Shown in pieces: positions 7,527 through 15,836 of a DNA stretch of 56,797 nucleotides. The stretch is from Micromonospora sp. 15K316 (lineage in GTDB: Bacteria > Actinomycetota > Actinomycetes > Mycobacteriales > Micromonosporaceae), in NCBI RefSeq assembly GCF_004348525.1, contig NZ_SMKG01000019.1:1-56797 (forward strand). The letters run 5' to 3'. The notes under the pieces are model-generated. The model did no database searches. It had not been told where the DNA came from and saw only the letters and a list, made by a program, of their open reading frames with translations. Position numbers and translations under genes: made by a program. Each line of letters starts with the position of its first letter. Position 1 is the stretch's first letter.

Positions 7527-7583
7527 GGCCGCTGCGGGCGGCGCGACCAGCACGACGGCCCGTGCGGGGTGGCGGGGGAGTAG
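7527..7583 (+). pseudogene. 3' remnant of the Cys-motif gene (copy B)
   Basis: Eighteen codons and a stop encode GRCGRRDQHDGPCGVAGE, matching the ends of copy A (GRCLRREGHAGPCGSAGE) and copy C (GRCGRRDLHDGPCGGAE). Nothing upstream matches the rest of the gene, so only the tail survives. Confidence 0.65.
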
Positions 7584-7603
7584 CTGCCGACGAGGCCACG
7601 TAC

Positions 7604-8185
7604 TCACGCGTCTTTGCTGATTCGTCCGACGCGAGCGGGCGGGTTTGGCTGCGGTGTTCTGACGAGGACCAGAAACGTCGGCGCATTTTCCCAGGCCGGC
7701 TGGAGGGTGGTGATCGATTGCCAGCCCCAGGAGCGGTAGACGTTCCGAGCGGCGGTGTTGTCCGGGCGTACGAGAAGGGTGGCACGTTCCTCGGCTCGGC
7801 TGCTCATCAGCTCGTCATGCAGGGCCCGGGCGATGCCCTGCCGCTGCCATGCTCGGCGCACCAGTAGCTCGCTGATCGCGAAGGTGCGTCGCCCGTCTTC
7901 GCTCGTGAAGCCCTCGGGAATGGGCTTCTGAATGCCGTCCCACCACCGCGTGTCCGTAGGCAGCGGAAAGCCGTAGATGTAGCCGACGAGCTTTCCGTCG
8001 GTCGTCGCCGCCACGAGTTGCCACCCAGCCCTGGGCATGTGCATCGCGAGCTGGTGCCGGTATCGATCAGCGTTGTAGAGCGAGCCGTCCTCCGCGTGGG
8101 CGTCCAGGTATACGTCCACGAGCTGGTCGAGTAGATCCTCTGCCTGCTCCGCCGTGTAGTGCCGCACCTGCAGGTTTTCCAGCAT
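7604..8185 (-). CDS. GNAT-family N-acetyltransferase
   Basis: About 193 residues. The acetyl-CoA binding region is ISELLVRRAWQRQGIARALH (motif A, R/Q-x-x-G-x-A) followed by RATLLVRPDNTAARNVYRSWGW (motif B, N-x-x-A...Y). The upstream beta strand GKLVGYIYGFPLP also fits the fold. The substrate cannot be told from sequence. ATG 8185 and GTG 8188 are adjacent and neither has a clear ribosome binding site. The gene sits between cassette remnant B and copy C, on the opposite strand, so it may have arrived as part of the rearrangement that broke the copies. Confidence 0.85.
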   Translation of the reverse strand: MLENLQVRHYTAEQAEDLLDQLVDVYLDAHAEDGSLYNADRYRHQLAMHMPRAGWQLVAATTDGKLVGYIYGFPLPTDTRWWDGIQKPIPEGFTSEDGRRTFAISELLVRRAWQRQGIARALHDELMSSRAEERATLLVRPDNTAARNVYRSWGWQSITTLQPAWENAPTFLVLVRTPQPNPPARVGRISKDA

Positions 8186-8361
8186 CACACCAACGCCCTG
8201 TCGTACGCCTCGACGAAGTCGCGCGCCGGCGGGGCCGAACGACCTGCCACGGCGAGTCGGGATCTGACGTCTGCGAGGAGCCGGACTACCCGACCTGGTC
8301 GCACCTTACCTACCTCTGGCGGCGCTCTCATCCCTGTCAGCACTGTCTCACCCACCTCGTC

Positions 8362-8598
8362 GTGCTGACCCGCTGCCCGTGCGAGCTGCACGGTGTAGTA
8401 GACGCCGCTGTGATCCTTGCGACGGCTCTGCGTGATTCGCTCGGTCACGTCACGGCCATCGACTTCGGGGAGACCACGCTCAGCGAGGAGGACAGTCAGT
8501 TTGTGCGTACCCGGATCTGGTGTGACGCCCGGCTCGACGGCGGCGGCCGCTGCGGGCGGCGCGACCTGCACGATGGCCCGTGCGGGGGTGCGGAGTAG
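8362..8598 (+). pseudogene. Degenerate copy C of the Cys-motif gene
   Basis: The stretch 8425-8529 is 104/105 identical by hand count to 6823-6927 of copy A, and it keeps GHVTAIDFGETTLSEEDSQF and the Cys motif. The 5' part differs: the first residues (LTRCPCELHGVVDAAV) only loosely resemble copy A, and the original ATG and its coupling are missing. GTG 8362 could serve as a start, giving 78 residues, but it has no good ribosome binding site. It is interpreted as a 5'-truncated copy. Confidence 0.55.
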
Positions 8599-8610
8599 TA
8601 GCCTCCGGGA

Positions 8611-9006
8611 ATGCCCGCCGCCTTGATCGACGACCTGCTGGCCGGTTTCACACCTGCCGAGCCGTACACCGCAGACTCCGCCGCCAGCGCGCCGCCGGCG
8701 CGCGGCGTGCACGTGGTCCTCGACGCGGGCACAGTCGTCTATGTCGGCTGGACGGGGAACCTGCGTCGCCGGCTGCGGCAGCACCTGACCGGCAGCCGGG
8801 ACTCGTCGGTGCTGCACGAGCAGGTCGGCCAGCTCCTCGACACGCCGACCCGGGCGGCGACCGCCGAGGACATCGCCGACTGGCTGGGTCGGCGTGAGGT
8901 CCGCTGGCAGGAGACCGAGAACCCGGAGGGTACGAAGGACGCGCTGGTCCTGGCCCTCATGCCAGTCTTCAACCGTCAGGTGCCCAAGCCCCGCCGGACC
9001 ACCTGA
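8611..9006 (+). CDS. GIY-YIG nuclease family protein
   Basis: 131 residues. GVHVVLDAGTVVYVGWTGNL is a GIY-YIG core in which GIY has become GVH and YIG is YVG; RRRLRQHL supplies the conserved Arg, and MPVFNRQ supplies the usual late Asn. The usual Glu before that Asn appears replaced (KDALVLAL), so catalysis may be impaired or rearranged. The N-terminal segment IDDLLAGFTPAEPYTA precedes the domain. It begins 12 nt after copy C and is the second GIY-YIG protein type in this island, unrelated in detail to the Eco29kI enzyme. Role unknown; DNA cleavage or repair is possible. Confidence 0.7.
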   Translation: MPAALIDDLLAGFTPAEPYTADSAASAPPARGVHVVLDAGTVVYVGWTGNLRRRLRQHLTGSRDSSVLHEQVGQLLDTPTRAATAEDIADWLGRREVRWQETENPEGTKDALVLALMPVFNRQVPKPRRTT

Positions 9007-9095
9007 CGGGTCGAGCTGCCGCCGAACCGGCCCGCACAAAGGACGGCCCGAAGGGACGCGGCAGCCGGGGCGCCACGGGCGCGCTACCAGCCCGA

Positions 9096-9950
9096 CTACG
9101 CCACCCGGAGGCCGAGCAGGTCGGCGGTACGGTCCCAGAGGCGGGCCGCCAGCTGGGCGTCCGTGGCGTGCGGGTGCACCGGCCCGTTGGGCTTGAGGCA
9201 GTGGTAGTAGCCGCCGTTGGCCGTCTCCGGGTCCGGCATCGTGGCGAGGTGCACAAGCGGCGCGGCCCCCTCCGCGACGGTGGCCACCCGGCCCAGCAGG
9301 CGGTACCGGCAGAGCGCGGCGATCAGCGGGCTGTCCCGGTTGATCTCGGTGCCGGGCACCACGCCGGGGTGGAACGCCGTCGCGGTCAACCCGGTGCCCC
9401 GCGTACGGCGGGCCAGCTCGCGGGTGAAGAGAATGTTCTGCAACTTCGTCATCCCGTACCGGAGCAACTCGGATCGGGTACGCGCGCCTTCGAGGTCGTC
9501 GAGGTCGATGCCGGCGGAGCGGTTGGCCTTGCTGGAGGTGGAGATGACCCGGGCCGGGCCGGCGGTGGTGAGCCGGTCGAGCAGCAGGTTGGTGAGCAGG
9601 AACGGGGCCAGGTAGTTGACCTGGAACATCGTGTCGTGGCCGTCCTCGGTGCGGCTGCGCCGGGTCAGCACGACCCCGGCGTTGTTGGCGAGGACGTCGA
9701 TGCGGGGGTAGCGGTCGAGCAGGGTGCCGGCGAGCGCGCGTACGTCGGCCAGCCGGGTGAAGTCGGCGACCAGGGGCTCGGCGCCGATCTCGCGGGCGAC
9801 GGCTGCGGTCTTCTCGGGTGACCGGCCGACCACCGCCACGGTCGCGCCGAGCCGCACGAGTTGGCGGGCCGCTTCGGCGCCGAGGCCCGTGCTGGCCCCG
9901 GTGATCACGATGGTCCTGCCTGCCATGGGCCGATCGTTCACGGTATCCAT
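9096..9950 (-). CDS. SDR-family NAD(P)-dependent oxidoreductase
   Basis: 284 residues, classical short-chain dehydrogenase. The cofactor site is TGASTGLG (17-24), NNAG is at 89-92, the catalytic Ser lies in ISTSS (136-140), and Tyr165/Lys169 form YGMTK. The FHPGVVPGTEI segment after the active site resembles retinol dehydrogenase/WWOX-like SDRs of actinomycetes. It is probably cytosolic with an unknown alcohol or ketone substrate. ATG 9950 is used; Met9 (MAGRTIVI) is a possible alternative start. The gene stands alone on the minus strand. Confidence 0.88.
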   Translation of the reverse strand: MDTVNDRPMAGRTIVITGASTGLGAEAARQLVRLGATVAVVGRSPEKTAAVAREIGAEPLVADFTRLADVRALAGTLLDRYPRIDVLANNAGVVLTRRSRTEDGHDTMFQVNYLAPFLLTNLLLDRLTTAGPARVISTSSKANRSAGIDLDDLEGARTRSELLRYGMTKLQNILFTRELARRTRGTGLTATAFHPGVVPGTEINRDSPLIAALCRYRLLGRVATVAEGAAPLVHLATMPDPETANGGYYHCLKPNGPVHPHATDAQLAARLWDRTADLLGLRVA

Positions 9951-10037
9951 CCTCGCGAATGAGAAGACGGCTCATCGTAGGAGATCGACCGGGGCGCCGG
10001 CCACCGACGTGACGGGCGTTTGAGACCTACAGCAGAG

Positions 10038-10072
10038 AGGGCGCCTGCCACCGGATCGGTGACAGGCGCCCT
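10038..10072 (-). terminator. Strong hairpin terminator of the M6-like protease
   Basis: AGGGCGCCTG (10038-10047) and CAGGCGCCCT (10063-10072) pair perfectly, and the stem continues inward through CCACC/GGTGA-type pairing. It lies just after the stop of the minus-strand protease gene. Confidence 0.75.
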
Positions 10073-10086
10073 GGGAACGGCTCAGG

Positions 10087-12306
10087 TCAGCTGGTGCCGC
10101 CCGGCTGGACGACGCCGTTGACCTTCAGGGTGTACGGCGCGTACTGGGTGACCTGCTCGGTCGGCTCGTCGTAGGCGACCACGGCGACGACCTTCGGGAA
10201 GAGGCTCAGCAGGGCCAGCTGCACCCGGTTGAGGCTGAGGCTGGACTTGCCGTCGAACTCGAACTGCCAGGCCCGCGAGTGCTTCTCGTCGATGCCGATC
10301 AGGCGCACGTTCCAGTTGTCGACGGCGACCGGCTTGATCTCCGTGGGCGAGTCGAACGGGGCGAGGTCGCTGCCGTCACTGACCGTGGTGCCGCCGACGA
10401 TGATGTCGTCGATCAGCCAACCGCCCTCGTTGACGCCGCCGTCGCTGAGGTAGCGGAAGCCGAGCAGGACGGACTTACCGGCGTACGCGGAGAGGTCGTA
10501 GCTGTGCGCCTCGAACCCGTTGGTGGTGCCGTTGACGCCCGGGCCGAGCGGCCCGTCGACGGTCTTGTCACCGGGGATGACGGTGTAGGTGGCGCCGCCG
10601 TCGGTGGAGACGGTGACGTAGCCGTAGTCGAAGCCGAACTCCGCGCCGTACTTGGCGACGAAGCGCAGCGTCGGGTCGGCGGTCGGCACGGTGACCGTGG
10701 TGACGGCATTCGCGTCGGTGTTGTTGCCGTTGCCGGAGAAGAGCACGGGGTTGCCCGCACGGTCCGGGTCGTTGTTCACCACGGTCCAGGCCAGCGGCTG
10801 CGCCGGCAGGGTCTTGGCGCCCTGGAACGACAGCGACCGCAGGTCACTACCGCGCAGCAGCTGCCCGTTGGCCTTCTGCAGCGGCACGTAGTCGGCGCCG
10901 TTCGGCGCCGCGCCCGGGGTGGCGTTCGCGGTCGGGTTCGCCAGGTTGACCGTGGAGCGCAGGCTCTTCGTGGTCACCCGGCTCTTCGACACGCCGAGCA
11001 TGATCCCGCGGCGGGAGTCCCCGACGATCTTGTCGACCAGCGTCATCGTCTGGTAGTCGTGGATCACCTGGTACATGTCCTTGGCGCCCTCGGCCTTCAG
11101 CGCCGCCTTCAGGCTCGCCAGACCCTGCAGGTCACCGTCGTTGTGCAGGCGGTGGACGATGTCGTCGCCGTACCGGTCGTGCAGGAACTGGATGAACGCG
11201 TAGGCGTTGCCGTAGTCGGCCAGTACCGCGTTGGCGTTGGGGCTCTCGTCCCACAGGTTCAGCGAGTTCTCCGGGCCGCCGCAGTCACGCGGGTTCGCGT
11301 TGTACGGCGTCTGCACCGTGCCGAAGCCCTGCTGGCAGAAGAGGTGGCTGTCGGCGCCCGCGTCGAAGACCGTCGCCGTGGTGTCGACGTACCCGGTGAT
11401 CGTCTGGGCGAAGTCGGAGAGGCCCTCGTTGAGCCAGACACCCTCGAACGGGTCGGTGTAGTACTGCGCCAGGTGCTGCCACTCGTGGGCGAAGGTGCCC
11501 TCGTAGCTGAACGGGCGCGCCGGACGGCTGGTGCACAGGTCGTCGGTCGGCTCGTTCGGCGGGTTCGCCCCGGTGCGGTGCAGCCAGTCGAACGCGTCGA
11601 TGGTCATCACGTTGCGGTCGAACAGCTCGTTGAGCTGCGCCGAGAAGAAGCCGGCGACGTAGGTCGGCGCCTCCGGGAACTGGTAGAAGTTGTCGTCCCG
11701 GACGTTGTCGACCAGGGTGACGGTCTTGTTGCCCGCCCCGGTGTAGACGCCGCCGTTGCCGTCGGCGTCCGGCCCGACCTGGGCGTTGGTGCCGTCGCGG
11801 TCCGGCGGCCGGCTGAACGCCGCCGTCTCCTTCGGGTACATGTTGGTGTCGAACTCGTGGACGAAGTTCTGCACCTGCTCGTCGGTGATCTGCGTCGACG
11901 AGGCGACCTGGTTCCGGCAGTCGTTCGCCGGGAACGCGACGTCGTTGGCGACCCACACCTCGACGTTGTCGCCGACACCCCGCAGCGTGTAGTCCTTGCG
12001 GTAGTAGGTGCCCTCGATGTCGTCGAGCCCGAGCCACTGCCGGACGGTGCCGACCGCCGGCGTCTGCGCCGCGGCCTTGGCACCCGAGCGCGCCTGGGCG
12101 CGCGGCTGGTAGCGGGCCGGCGTGGCGACCTCGTGGCCGTCGACCTTGAAGTGCTTGCGCGCGAGTTCGCGGGTGTCGTCGCTGGGCCGGTCGTTCTTCG
12201 CAACCGGCTGGGCGGGAGCGGCCGACGCGGTGGACGCGGGAAGGACGCTGAGGAACGGTACGACGAGTGCGATGGCTGCGGCACCGGCTATCCGGGTGCG
12301 TGCCAT
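10087..12306 (-). CDS. Secreted M6-like (immune inhibitor A-type) metalloprotease
   Basis: 739 residues from ATG 12306, which is preceded by AGGGGGG. A Sec signal peptide (ARTR, hydrophobic core, STASAA cleavage site) covers about residues 1-30. The zinc site is HEWQH (274-278) with a second-shell Glu in WLNEGLSD (Glu294), a gluzincin arrangement. The C-terminal half has a jelly-roll/MAM-like part (GFRYLSDGGVNEGGWLIDD) typical of immune inhibitor A proteins. The long mid region contains LFDRNVMTIDAFDW as in M6 relatives. It likely degrades extracellular proteins. The gene is monocistronic with a strong terminator. Confidence 0.82.
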   Translation of the reverse strand: MARTRIAGAAAIALVVPFLSVLPASTASAAPAQPVAKNDRPSDDTRELARKHFKVDGHEVATPARYQPRAQARSGAKAAAQTPAVGTVRQWLGLDDIEGTYYRKDYTLRGVGDNVEVWVANDVAFPANDCRNQVASSTQITDEQVQNFVHEFDTNMYPKETAAFSRPPDRDGTNAQVGPDADGNGGVYTGAGNKTVTLVDNVRDDNFYQFPEAPTYVAGFFSAQLNELFDRNVMTIDAFDWLHRTGANPPNEPTDDLCTSRPARPFSYEGTFAHEWQHLAQYYTDPFEGVWLNEGLSDFAQTITGYVDTTATVFDAGADSHLFCQQGFGTVQTPYNANPRDCGGPENSLNLWDESPNANAVLADYGNAYAFIQFLHDRYGDDIVHRLHNDGDLQGLASLKAALKAEGAKDMYQVIHDYQTMTLVDKIVGDSRRGIMLGVSKSRVTTKSLRSTVNLANPTANATPGAAPNGADYVPLQKANGQLLRGSDLRSLSFQGAKTLPAQPLAWTVVNNDPDRAGNPVLFSGNGNNTDANAVTTVTVPTADPTLRFVAKYGAEFGFDYGYVTVSTDGGATYTVIPGDKTVDGPLGPGVNGTTNGFEAHSYDLSAYAGKSVLLGFRYLSDGGVNEGGWLIDDIIVGGTTVSDGSDLAPFDSPTEIKPVAVDNWNVRLIGIDEKHSRAWQFEFDGKSSLSLNRVQLALLSLFPKVVAVVAYDEPTEQVTQYAPYTLKVNGVVQPGGTS

Positions 12307-12540
12307 GAGCCCCCCTTGGGTGTGCTGAATCCGGTGGACGGCGCTCCGTTGCAAGCCACCGGGATGTCATCCACGTTCGTACGCCGCTTGGTTGCCCTTG
12401 GCAATGACTTCCGCCCATGATCCACAGCACCGTCCACAAGGTAGGCCGAGCCCAAGCGTGCGTTGAGCCTGTCGTAAGCATCGAAGCATGTGAGAACGTT
12501 ATTTCTTTGTGTGATCGCTTCGATGCAGGGGGTGAGCGGC

Positions 12541-13167
12541 ATGGGGGTCGCCGGACAGCCGTCCCGGTGGTCGATCGAGAAGTTTGGACGAGAGCTGGCG
12601 CGGGACCTTCGATCCCGGATACCCAACGCTCTTCGCCGAGCGGTCGAGCTGGCGCAGGACGCCCGGAAGGCCTCCGCGCTGGACACCGACCATGCCTTCG
12701 GCCCGGTCCGCTGGAAACAGCAGTACGAGTCGCTGCACGAGCAACTGCGGGACCTGCCCGCCGTGACAGACGTTCATCCCCCTGGCACCCAGGTGCGCGT
12801 CACCATCTGCCAGGATCATTTACTCCTGCCCTGGCTGTACGCACGACGCCGCGGCGTCGACATGCGCAAGGTCGGCGGGCCGGTGAAGAGCCAGCTGGTT
12901 CGCGACCTGCTGATCCTCTTCGGCCCGAAGTCGGATTACGAAGAACCCACTCTGCCGGACATGCCGCTCAGCCCGGACGAGGCGCGCGATCGCACCCTCC
13001 TCCGCGAGGCGATCGAGCGGCTCACCCCTCGGCCGAAAGTGCTGCTCATCGGTTTCGCCTGCAACTCGGATGACGGGTTGCTCGCCGTCTCGTGGGGAGA
13101 GGCGGCGCTCGCGCCGGGCCGGAAACTGGAATGGGGTCCCGTCGAAGATCTGTCCACACCGAACTAA
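12541..13167 (+). CDS. Hypothetical protein, 208 aa
   Basis: I do not recognise this protein. From ATG 12541 (with AGGGGGTGAG just upstream) it is soluble, with no signal peptide or membrane segment. It contains an N-terminal helical stretch (REL.RDLRSRIPNALRRAVEL), a central region VRVTICQDHLLLPWLYARRR, and a C-terminal KVLLIGFACNSDDG that looks like a beta strand and turn. An upstream in-frame ATG at 12490 or 12523 would lengthen it but lacks a ribosome binding site. It is divergent from the protease gene across 234 nt that must contain both promoters. Confidence 0.6.
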   Translation: MGVAGQPSRWSIEKFGRELARDLRSRIPNALRRAVELAQDARKASALDTDHAFGPVRWKQQYESLHEQLRDLPAVTDVHPPGTQVRVTICQDHLLLPWLYARRRGVDMRKVGGPVKSQLVRDLLILFGPKSDYEEPTLPDMPLSPDEARDRTLLREAIERLTPRPKVLLIGFACNSDDGLLAVSWGEAALAPGRKLEWGPVEDLSTPN

Positions 13168-13326
13168 TTCCGTACCACTTGTCACCTAGCTCGTCTCGCA
13201 CAACCTTGCCGGGTGGTGTCCGACCAGCGCCCAACGGCTGCCGGATAAGCCCGCCTTAGACCACAGTTCGCCGCAGTGTCGATCGGTGTCGGGTAGATCG
13301 TTCCGTCTTGTCGGGAGGGTCAGGGC

Positions 13327-14622
13327 ATGACTGCTTCCACTACTGGGCTCACCGGCTTCCGCCGGGCCGGCGCGATCGCCGCCGCCGCGCTGGCCGCGAT
13401 CAGCCTCGGTGTCGCGCCGGGCGCGCGCGCCGAGGCCGCCACCGGCACGCTTCCCCTGGGTGACGTGGACCTGATCGAGGTCACCACCAGCAGCACCCTG
13501 GCCAAGGGCGTCACCCTGACCCGCATCGTGCGGGGCACCGAGCCGGCGCCCGCTGACCAGATCAACACCACCACACGCGGCCCGTGGGTCGTCAACGTCC
13601 TCACCATCGACCCGCGCAGGGCGCGCGGCCACCTGAAGGCCACCTACGGCCCGGACCTCGCCAAGGTCGAGAAGACCACCGATCTGGTACGCACCTCGGG
13701 CGCGCTGGTCGGCGTCAACGCCTCCTTCTTCACCTTCACCGCCAGCCAGCTCTACCCGGGCGACCCAGTGGGTCTGGGGCTGTTCGGCGGGAAGCTGCTC
13801 AGCGAGCCGGTCACCGACCCGGCCGAGGCGAACTTCATCGTCGACGCGAACACCAACAAGGCGATCACCGGCAAGCTGAGCTGGTCGGGCAGCGCCCGGA
13901 ACCGGAAGACCGGGGCCACCCTGCCGCTGGAGTTCATCAACCACCCGCCGGTGGTCCCCGCGGGCTGCGCTACCCTCGCCGACCAGACGCAGTGCGCGCT
14001 GACCGGCGACGTCGTGCGGTTCACCCCCGAGTTCGCCGCCGCCACCCCGTCCGGCGCTGGCGTGGAGGTCGTGCTCGACAAGCGCGGCTGCGTGGTGCGT
14101 ACCGCCACCACCCGGGGCACTGCGCTCGCCGCCGGGCAGACGTCGCTGCAGGCGACCGGCGCGGAGAGCGCCGCCCTGCTCGCCCTGGGGGCGAAGGGCT
14201 GCGTCGAGCAGACGTCGACAGTGACCGACCAGAACGGCGAGAAGCTCGCGCTGCGACCCGGCCTCTTCGGGGTTACCGGCCGGTACCAGCTGACCAAGGG
14301 CGGCCAGATCGTCGTGCCCGACGGCGCCCCCGGTGACAGCTTCTTCGGCCGGAACCCGCGCACCATCGCCGGCACCACCCAGGACGGAAAGATCGTGCTC
14401 GCCACCATCGACGGCCGGCAGACCACCAGCGTCGGCACCACCATGGACGAGACGGCGGCCGTCGCCCAGGCGCTCGGCATGACCGACGCGATCAACCTCG
14501 ACGGTGGCGGCTCCACCACGATGGCCGTCGCCGGTTCCCTGGTCAACCACCCCGGCGGGTCCGAGCGGGCCGTCGGTGACGCGCTCGTCTACGTGGACGG
14601 CCGGTACCACAACGGGAACTGA
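13327..14622 (+). CDS. Secreted phosphodiester glycosidase (NAGPA-domain) protein 1
   Basis: 431 residues. The signal peptide occupies about residues 1-37 (AAAALAAISLGVAPGARAEA). The NAGPA domain (phosphodiester glycosidase family) is recognised by VGVNASFFTF near the middle and INLDGGGSTTM near the C-terminus, followed by SERAVGDALVYV. Bacterial members are exported enzymes thought to cleave phosphodiester-linked sugars of cell-wall or polysaccharide material; the exact substrate is unknown. ATG 13327 has GGGAGGG upstream. A paralogue lies at 20678-21937. A strong hairpin terminator follows the stop. Confidence 0.85.
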   Translation: MTASTTGLTGFRRAGAIAAAALAAISLGVAPGARAEAATGTLPLGDVDLIEVTTSSTLAKGVTLTRIVRGTEPAPADQINTTTRGPWVVNVLTIDPRRARGHLKATYGPDLAKVEKTTDLVRTSGALVGVNASFFTFTASQLYPGDPVGLGLFGGKLLSEPVTDPAEANFIVDANTNKAITGKLSWSGSARNRKTGATLPLEFINHPPVVPAGCATLADQTQCALTGDVVRFTPEFAAATPSGAGVEVVLDKRGCVVRTATTRGTALAAGQTSLQATGAESAALLALGAKGCVEQTSTVTDQNGEKLALRPGLFGVTGRYQLTKGGQIVVPDGAPGDSFFGRNPRTIAGTTQDGKIVLATIDGRQTTSVGTTMDETAAVAQALGMTDAINLDGGGSTTMAVAGSLVNHPGGSERAVGDALVYVDGRYHNGN

Positions 14623-14640
14623 GCCATCGGCACCAGCACG

Positions 14641-14673
14641 CGGGTGCGGCCGGCCTCACGTCGGCCGCACCCG
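14641..14673 (+). terminator. Hairpin terminator after NAGPA gene 1
   Basis: CGGGTGCGGCCG (14641-14652) and CGGCCGCACCCG (14662-14673) form a perfect 12-bp stem with a nine-base loop, 19 nt after the stop codon. Confidence 0.75.
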
Positions 14674-14809
14674 GGCGTCGTTGCGGGACGTGACCTCCGG
14701 AGGCGGTCTCGACGGAGGTTTCGGTGCGGGTGGTCTGACGGGAACGCGATAGGCGCCGGGCGCGAATCCGACACGCAGCAGAATGAGGGGAGTTCACGCC
14801 GCCGTTGAT

Positions 14810-14829
14810 CCCTGACATTCATGTCAGGG
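14810..14829. promoter_or_regulatory. 20-bp palindrome upstream of the 14907 operon
   Basis: CCCTGACAT (14810-14818) and ATGTCAGGG (14821-14829) form a perfect nine-base inverted repeat with a two-base centre. It lies about 80 nt before the operon start and is the right size for a dimeric regulator. No regulator gene is adjacent. Confidence 0.5.
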
Positions 14830-14906
14830 TGCCGATAGAACGGCGATTTCTTCGATCAGTCTCCGTCGATAGCGTGGCGCGCAAAGGCCGTCACGAAAGG
14901 CGGACG

Positions 14907-15557
14907 ATGAGCTACCGAATCCCTTCACTGTCCCGGCGGCGCGTCCTGGTGGGCGTCGCCGCCGCGGCTTCGGCGGCGACTGTCGCCGGGGCGAGCGCGG
15001 CGCACGCCGCGCCACCCACTGCCCGCCCCGCGCAGCCCCTGGTCACCCGGGACCGCATCGCGGGCGCTCGCCTGACCAGCGGGCCGGTCCGCGTCGAGGC
15101 GGACTTCGCCGACCGGCTCGACGACTGGTTGGCGTTCTGGTCGGCCAACTCACCCCGCCGGTTGAGCAGCCCGGTGGAGGTGGACGGCGAGGCCGACGCC
15201 ACCGGCGCGGCGTTCACGCTGCGTGCCATCCGGGTCGTCCGCGACGACCAGCCGGTCGAGGCGTTCACCGCCGGCCGGGTCGACGCCGCGCACCTGGCCA
15301 CCCTCGCCAGCCTCCACCACCACTTCCCGCTGGTCGGCGTCGAGGCCGGCGGCGGGCTGCGGGTGACCGACGGAGCCGCCGGCTTCACCGGCGGGCCCGA
15401 GCAGCTGGCGTTCGCGGTCACCGCCTGCCGCGAACTGTGGGGTGTGCGTACGGCCGACTCCGCCGCGTGGCGCGACCAGGTCGGCGGGCGGCGGGCCGAC
15501 GCGTGGGCGGCGTTCACCAGGGAGAGTCTGCGGCGCGGGCTGCGGACCGAAGCGTAA
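14907..15557 (+). CDS. Tat-exported protein of unknown function
   Basis: 216 residues. The N-terminus has a twin-arginine signal (SLSRRRVLVGV, then an Ala-rich stretch to AAHAAPP), so the product is probably folded before export. The mature part has no recognised domain; features are FADRLDDWLAFWSAN, a histidine cluster LASLHHHFPLVG, and FAVTACRELWG. The start ATG 14907 follows GAAAGG. It is first of three closely spaced genes (18 nt to the next, then a four-base overlap), which suggests one operon with the 86-aa protein and the Cys-rich protein. Function unknown. Confidence 0.75.
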   Translation: MSYRIPSLSRRRVLVGVAAAASAATVAGASAAHAAPPTARPAQPLVTRDRIAGARLTSGPVRVEADFADRLDDWLAFWSANSPRRLSSPVEVDGEADATGAAFTLRAIRVVRDDQPVEAFTAGRVDAAHLATLASLHHHFPLVGVEAGGGLRVTDGAAGFTGGPEQLAFAVTACRELWGVRTADSAAWRDQVGGRRADAWAAFTRESLRRGLRTEA

Positions 15558-15575
15558 CGACCATCGGAGGTAGAC

Positions 15576-15836
15576 ATGGCACGCAGCGAGTTCCGGTTCG
15601 TCGTGGACGGCGTCGAGCTGACCACCGAGCAGCAGAGCCTCATCGCCGGTGAGATCCAGAAGGCGGGGCTGAAAGCCCTCGCGGTCGCCGGCACGAGACT
15701 GACCAACCCGCTCTCCGTCGGGCACGCCAACCTGAAGCTGCGCCCCGAGTGGTACGGGCTCTGGGTCCTCGACGGCCCGTTCGCCGACGAGCTCGGCAAG
15801 AAGATCAACGACATCGGTTTCTGGGTGCAGCGGTGA
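15576..15836 (+). CDS. 86-aa protein of unknown function
   Basis: The protein begins MARSEFRFVVDGVELTTEQQ and then forms a predicted amphipathic helix (SLIAGEIQKAGLKAL), followed by a region with LRPEWYGLWVLDG and a C-terminal INDIGFWVQR. GGAGGTAGAC precedes ATG 15576. It overlaps the next gene by GTGA (15833-15836). The VDGVELT...I...IQ arrangement superficially resembles leader regions of some ribosomal peptide precursors, but no leader cleavage motif or maturation enzyme is nearby, so this is only a thought. I do not recognise the family. Confidence 0.65.
   Translation: MARSEFRFVVDGVELTTEQQSLIAGEIQKAGLKALAVAGTRLTNPLSVGHANLKLRPEWYGLWVLDGPFADELGKKINDIGFWVQR

Noticed and set aside
10279..12420. 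Very long plus-strand open frame opposite the M6-like protease
   Set aside because: It lies entirely antisense to a gene with signal peptide and zinc motif, is made of Val/Arg/Asp-rich low-complexity sequence, and has no domain. It is a typical GC-rich shadow.
15576..15836. 86-aa protein as a ribosomal peptide (RiPP) precursor
   Set aside because: The N-terminal helix is only vaguely leader-like. There is no cleavage motif, no core with typical residues and no maturation enzyme nearby.
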